NCBI RefSeq assembly: GCF_050947335.1 | Contig: NW_027474110.1 | Location: 20,332 to 84,331 of the forward strand | Reading direction: 5' to 3' | Source: Megachile rotundata | Taxonomy: Eukaryota > Arthropoda > Insecta > Hymenoptera > Megachilidae | Length of the DNA stretch: 64,000 nucleotides | Shown here: piece by piece, positions 58,346 to 64,000 of the stretch | How positions within the stretch are numbered: the stretch's first letter is position 1 | Layout: every line of letters starts with the position of its first letter | Program-made: the position numbers and the translations under genes | The notes under the pieces: generated by a model | What the model was told of the DNA's origin: nothing | The model's input: the letters and a program-made list of their open reading frames with translations, nothing else | Database searches by the model: none

Positions 58346-59500
58346 TGTGGTCGATAGAACGACAATTACTATACTCCTTACTCTCATTATTATCAATCTA
58401 ACTCATATTATTAGCCATATTATGCTTATATTATCGACAGAACGACAATTACTATTCTTATTACACTCCCTGTTATCAATCTAACTCATATTATTAACCA
58501 TATTATGCTTATATGATCGGTAGAACGATAATTACTATACTTATTACTCTTATTATTATCAATCTAACTCATATTATTAGCCATATTATGCTTATATGAT
58601 CGATAGAACGACAATTACTATACTTATTACTCTTATTATTATCAATCTCACTCATATTATGAGCCATATTATGCTTGTATGATCGATAGGACGACAATTA
58701 CTATACTTATTAGTCTTATTATTATCAATCTAACTCATATTATTAGCCATATTATGCTTATGTGGACGAAGGAACGATAATTACTACACTTATTACTCTT
58801 ATTATTATCAATCTAACTCATATTATTAGACATATTATGCTTATATGATCGATAGGACGACAATTACTATACTTACTACTCTTATTATTATCAATCTAAC
58901 TCATATTATTAGCCATATTATGCTTATATGATCGATAGGACGACAATTACTATACTTATTATTCTTATTTTTATCAACCTAACTCATATTATTAGCCATA
59001 TTATGCTTAAATGATCGATAGAACGACAATTACTATACTCCTTACTCTCATTATTATCAATCTAACTCATATTATTAGCCATATTATGCTTATATTACCG
59101 ATAGAACGACAATTACTATACTCATTACTCTTATTATTATCAATCTAACTCATATTATTAGCCATAATATGCTTATATGATCGATAGAATAATTACTATA
59201 CTTATTACTCTTATTATTATCAATCTAACTCATATTATTAGCCATATTATGCTTATATGATCGATAGAACGACAATTACTATACTTATTACTCTTATTAT
59301 TATAAATCTAACTCATATTATTAGCCATATAATGCTTATATGATCGATAGAACGACAATTACTATACTTATTTCTCTTATTATTATCAATCTAACTCATA
59401 TTATTAACCATATTATGCTAATATGATCGATAGAACGACAATTACTATACTTATAACTCTTATTATTATCAATCTAACTCATATTATTAGCCATATTATG
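58346..59500. repeat. Third, partial unit of the 1820/1740-bp series
   Basis: Continues the series for about 1.15 kb. It keeps the 80-bp monomer missing from the previous unit, here with the changed sequence AGAATAATTA (59186); TTATAACTCTT is at 59451. It breaks off near 59500, where GATCGACAG with ACAACTACTATTC replaces the expected monomer. Confidence 0.85.
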
Positions 59501-61021
59501 CTTATATGATCGACAGAACGACAACTACTATTCTTACTACACTCCCTGTTATCAATCTAACTCATATTATTAACCATATTATGCTTATATGATCGACAGG
59601 ACGACAATTACTATACTTGTTACTCTTATTATTATCAATCTAACTCATATTATTAGCCATATTATGCTTATATGATCGATAGGACGACAATTACTATACT
59701 CACTACTCTTATTGTTATCAATCTAACTCATATTATTAGCCATATTATGCTTATATGATCGATAGGACGAAAATTACTATACTTATTACTCTTATTATTA
59801 TCAATGTAACTCATATTATTAACCATATTATGCAAATATGATCGATAGAACGACAATAACTATACTCGTTACTCTTATTATTATCAATCTAACTCATATT
59901 ATTAGGCATATTATGCTTATATGATCGACAGGACGACAATAACTATACTCATTACTCTCATTATTATCAATCTAACTCATATTATTAGCCATATTATGCT
60001 TATATTATCGACAGAACGACAATTACTATTCTTATTACACTCCCTGTTATCAATCTAACTCATATTATTAACCATATTATGCTTATATGATCGGTAGAAC
60101 GATAATTACTATACTTATTACTCTTATTATTATCAATCCAACTCATATTATTAGCCATATTATGCTTATATGATCGATAGAACGACAATTACTATACTTA
60201 TTACTCTTATTTTTATCAATCTCACTCATATTATGAGCCATATTATGCTTATACGATCGACAGAACGACAATTACTATACTTATTACACTCACTATTATC
60301 AATATAACTCATATTATTAACCATATTATGCAGATATGATCGATAGAACGACAATTACTATACTCATTTCTCTTATTGTTATCAATCTAACTAATATTAT
60401 TAACCATATTGTGCAAATATGATCGATAGAACGACAATTACTATACATATTACTCTTATTATTATCAATGTAACTCATATTATTAACCATATTATGCAAA
60501 TATGATCGATAGAACGACAATTACTATACTTATTACTCTTATTATTATCAATCTAACTCATATTATTAGGCATATTGTGCTTTTATGATCGATAGATCCA
60601 CATTTACTATACTCATTACTCTTATTGTTATCAATCTAACTCCAATTATTAACCATATTATGCAAATATGATCGATAGAACGACAATTACTATACTCATT
60701 ACTCTTTTTGTTATCAATCTAACTCATATTATTAGCCATATTATGCTTATATGATCGATAGGACGACAATTACTACACTTATTACTCTTATTATTATCAA
60801 TCTAACTCATATTATTAGCCATATTATGCTTATATGATCGATAGAACGTACAATTACTATACTTATTACTCTTATTATTATAAATCTAACTCATATTATT
60901 AGCCATATAATGCCTATATGATCGATAGAACGACAATTACTATACTTATTACTCTTATTATTATCAATCCAACTCATATTATTAACCATATTATGCTAAT
61001 ATGATCGATAGAACGACAATT
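59501..61021. repeat. Irregular satellite, including left-domain-like monomers
   Basis: About 18 monomers with no regular HOR. Near 60265-60420 it carries CACTCACTATTATC, GCAGATATG, CTCATTTCTC and CTAACTAATATTATT, otherwise typical of the left domain or of the start of the 1655-bp units. ACGACAATAAC occurs twice (near 59851 and 59932). A 1-bp insertion (GAACGTACAATT) is at about 60849. An open frame on the minus strand at 60326-60520 is satellite and is not called a gene. Confidence 0.8.
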
Positions 61022-62336
61022 ACTATACTTATTATTCTTATTTTTATCAACCTAACTCATATTATTAGCCACATTATGCTTAAATGATCGGTAGAACGAC
61101 AATTACTATACTCCTTACTCTCATTATTATCAATCTAACTCATATTATTAGCCATATTATGCTTATATTATCGACAGAACGACAATTACTATTCTTATTA
61201 CACTCCCTGTTATCAATCTAACTCATATTATTAACCATATTATGCTTATATGATCGGTAGAACGATAATTACTATACTTATTACTCTTATTATTATCAAT
61301 CTAACTCATATTATTAGCCATATTATGCTTATATGATCGATAGAACGACAATTACTATACTTATTACTCTTATTATTATCAATCTCACTCATATAATGAG
61401 CCATATTTTGCTTATATGATCGATAGGACGACAATTACTATACTTATTAGTCTTATTATTATCAATCTAACTCATATTATTAGCCATATTATGCTTATGT
61501 GGTCGAAAGAACGATAATTACTATACTTATTACTCTTATTATTATCAATCTAACTCATATTATTAGACATATTATGCTTATATGATCGATAGGACGACAA
61601 TTACTATACTTACTACTCTTATTATTATCAATCTAACTCATATTATTAGCCATATTATGCTTATATGATCGATAGGACGACAATTACTATACTTATTATT
61701 CTTATTTTTATCAACCTAACTCATATTATTAGCCATATTATGCTTAAATGATCGATAGAACGACAATTACTATACTCATTACTCTCATTATTATCAATCT
61801 AACTCATATTATTAGCCATATTATGCTTATATTATCGACAGAACGACAATTACTATTCTTATTACACTCCCTGTTATCAATCTAACTCATATTATTAACC
61901 ATATTATGCTTATATGATCGGTAGAACGATAATTACTATACTTATTACTCTTATTATTATCAATCTAACTCATATTATTAGCCATATTATGCTTATATGA
62001 TCGATAGAACGACAATTACTATACTTATTACTCTTATTATTATCAATCTCACTCATATTATGAGCCATATTATGCTTATATGATCGATAGGACGACAATT
62101 ACTATACTTATTAGTCTTATTATTATCAATCTAACTCATATTATTAGCCACATTATGCTTATGTGGTCGAAAGAACGATAATTACTATACTTATTACTCT
62201 TATTATTATCAATCTAACTCATATTATTAGACATATTATGCTTATATGATCGATAGGACGACAATTACTATACTTACTACTCTTATTATTATCAATCTAA
62301 CTCATATTATTAGCCATATTATGCTTATATGATCGA
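61022..62336. repeat. Tandem pair of 8-mer units (664 bp each)
   Basis: TAAATGATCG at 61081 and 61745 and GTGGTCGAAAG at 61499 and 62163 are both exactly 664 bp apart. The order is that of the 36053-37380 units with TTTTTATCAACC as first monomer. Differences: GATCGGTAG near 61087, CATATAATGAGCC with CATATTTTG near 61392-61408, and CCACATTATG near 62148. Confidence 0.87.
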
Positions 62337-64000
62337 CAGAACGACAATTACTATTCTTATTACACTCCTGTTATCAATCTAACTCATATTATTAACCATA
62401 TTATGCTTATATGATCCATGGAACGCCAATTACTATACTTACTACTCTTATTATTATCAATCTAACTCATATTATTAACCATATTATGCTTATGTGATCG
62501 AGAGAACGACAATTACTATACTTATTACTCTTATTATTATCAATCTAACTCATATTATTAGCCATATTATGCTTACATGATCGATAGGACGACAATTACT
62601 ATACTCATTACTCTTTTAGTTATCAATCTAACTCATATTATTAGCCATATTATGCTAATGTGATCGATAGAACGACAATTACTATACTCATTACTCTTAT
62701 TATTAACAATCTAACTCTTATTATTAGCCATATTATGCTTATATGATCGATAGAACGACAATTACTATACTCACTACTCTTATTATTATCAATCTAACTC
62801 ATACTATTAGCCATAATATGCTTATATGATCGATAGACCGACAATTACTGTACTTCTTACACTCACTATTATCAATCTAACTCATATTATTAACCATATT
62901 ATGCTTATATGATCGATAGAACGACAATTACTGTACTTATTACTCTTCTCATTATCAATCTCACTCATATTATTAGCCATATTATGCCTATATGATCGAT
63001 AGAACGACAATTACTATACTTACTACTCTTATTATTATCAATCTACCTCATATTATTAACCATATTATGCACATATGATCGATAGAGCGACAATTACTGT
63101 ACTTGTTACTCTTACTATTATCAATCTAACTCATATTATTAGCCATATTATGCAAATATGATCGATAGAACGACAATTACTATACTCATTACTCTTTTAG
63201 TTATCAATCTAACTCATATTATTAGCCATATTATGCTTATATGATCGATAGGACGACAATTACTATACTCATTACTCTTATTATTAACAATCTAACTCTT
63301 ATTATTAGCCATATTATGCTTATATGATCGATAGAACGACAACTACTATTCTCACTACTCTTATTATTATCAATCTAACTCATATTATTAGCCATAATAT
63401 GCTTATATGATCGATAGAACGACAATTACTATACTCACTACTCTTACTATTATCAATCTAACTCATATTATTAGCCATATTATGCTTATATGAGCGATAG
63501 GACGACAATTACTATACTTATTACTCTTATTATTATCAATCTAACTCATATTATTAGCCATATTATGCTTATATGATCGACAGAACGACAATTACTATTC
63601 TTATTACACTCCCTGTTATCAATCTAACTCATATTATTAACCATATTATGCTTATATGATCGATGGAACGACAATTACTATACTTATTACTCTTATTATT
63701 ATCAATCTAACTCATATTATTAGCCATATTATGCTTATATGATCGATAGAACGACAATTACGATACTCATTACTCTTATTATTATCAATCTAACTCATAT
63801 TATTAGCCATATTATGCTTATATGATCGATAGAACGACATTTACTATACTCATTACTCTTATTATTATCAATCTAACTCATATTATTAGCCATATTATGC
63901 TAATGTGATCGATAGAACGACAATTACTATACTCATTACTCTTATTATTAACAATCTAACTCTTATTATTAGCCATATTATGCTTATATGATCGATAGAA
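62337..64000. repeat. Satellite to the window's right edge
   Basis: Twenty monomers. GATCCATGGAACG and GATCGAGAG near 62414-62505 resemble 33145-33245 and 43438-43530; a 1-bp deletion (CACTCCTGTT) lies near 62367. 62600-63330 repeats the CTCTTTTAGTTATC and GACCGAC arrangement seen at about 51835-52620. The array continues past 64000, as the last bases are mid-monomer. Confidence 0.82.

Larger units (their letters stand above)
21663..64000. repeat. 83-bp satellite array, right domain
   Basis: Same monomer and orientation as the left domain but with different variants: TTTTTATCAACC, ATTATCGACAG, ACTCCCTGTTATC, GGTAGAACGATAATT, CTCACTCATATTATGAGCC, GTGGTCGAAAG and TTAGACATATT. Between ATCG at 21713 and 63991 there are 510 steps and -52 bases: fifteen 80-bp monomers, 1-bp deletions near 21730, 22130, 24577, 24715, 24817, 30041, 30142, 32441 and 62367, and 1-bp insertions near 23019 and 60849. 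No gene or mobile element interrupts it. Confidence 0.97.

Noticed and set aside
60326..60520. Open reading frame of 64 codons on the minus strand
   Set aside because: Also pure satellite, spanning a little over two monomers, with repeated tyrosine/asparagine/isoleucine-rich segments. There is no domain, no upstream signal and no conservation beyond the DNA repeat.

Overview
This window is one continuous block of AT-rich satellite DNA. A monomer of 83 bp is repeated head to tail in a single orientation from the first base to the last, interrupted only by a run of 100 N at 21563-21662. I found no credible protein-coding gene, RNA gene, transposon, inverted monomer, telomeric repeat, CRISPR array or promoter. 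The hand-derived consensus monomer has about 24% G+C (14 C, 6 G, 29 A, 34 T on the given strand). It is anchored by ATCGAT, with a second conserved dyad CATA-T-TATG near its 3' end. Tens of kilobases of satellite with nested higher-order repeats (HORs) point to a eukaryotic centromeric, pericentromeric or other heterochromatic locus. The sequence does not reveal the species.

Left domain (1-21562). From the ATCG at 61 to the ATCG at 21557 there are 259 monomer steps with a net length change of only -1 base, from a deletion near 5624. Its typical variants read GCAGATATG, GCACGACATTT, GAACTACAATTAG, TTATTATGAATC and CACTCACTATTATC. HORs include a 5-mer (415 bp, twice, at 1-830), a 15-mer (1245 bp, about 1081-3460), a 58-monomer block (7454-12267) and a second copy of it (12268-15670) that lacks exactly 13 and 4 monomers. 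A 29-mer (2407 bp, 15870-20683) is made of a 14-mer and a 15-mer, and a further 15-mer copy runs into the gap.

Right domain (21663-64000). From the ATCG at 21713 to the ATCG at 63991 there are 510 monomer steps with a net change of -52 bases. I can account for all of it: fifteen 80-bp monomers (-3 each), nine 1-bp deletions and two 1-bp insertions. Its typical variants read TTTTTATCAACC, ATTATCGACAG with ACTCCCTGTTATC, GGTAGAACGATAATT, CTCACTCATATTATGAGCC, GTGGTCGAAAG and TTAGACATATT. These often recur in the same order as an 8-mer of 664 bp. Larger duplications are laid over this: 1655 bp (20-mer), about 1.9 kb at offset 2985, about 1.7 kb at offset 4061, about 3.3 kb at offset 6960, and 1820/1740-bp units near 54.8-59.5 kb.

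The units do not work together as genes do. What they record is repeated unequal exchange or replication slippage. Nearly every rearrangement keeps the monomer register, and copies kilobases apart differ by only a few substitutions, so the array has been homogenised recently. Coordinates of repeat units were found by eye and are good to about 20-30 bp, because breakpoints lie in sequence shared by both partners.
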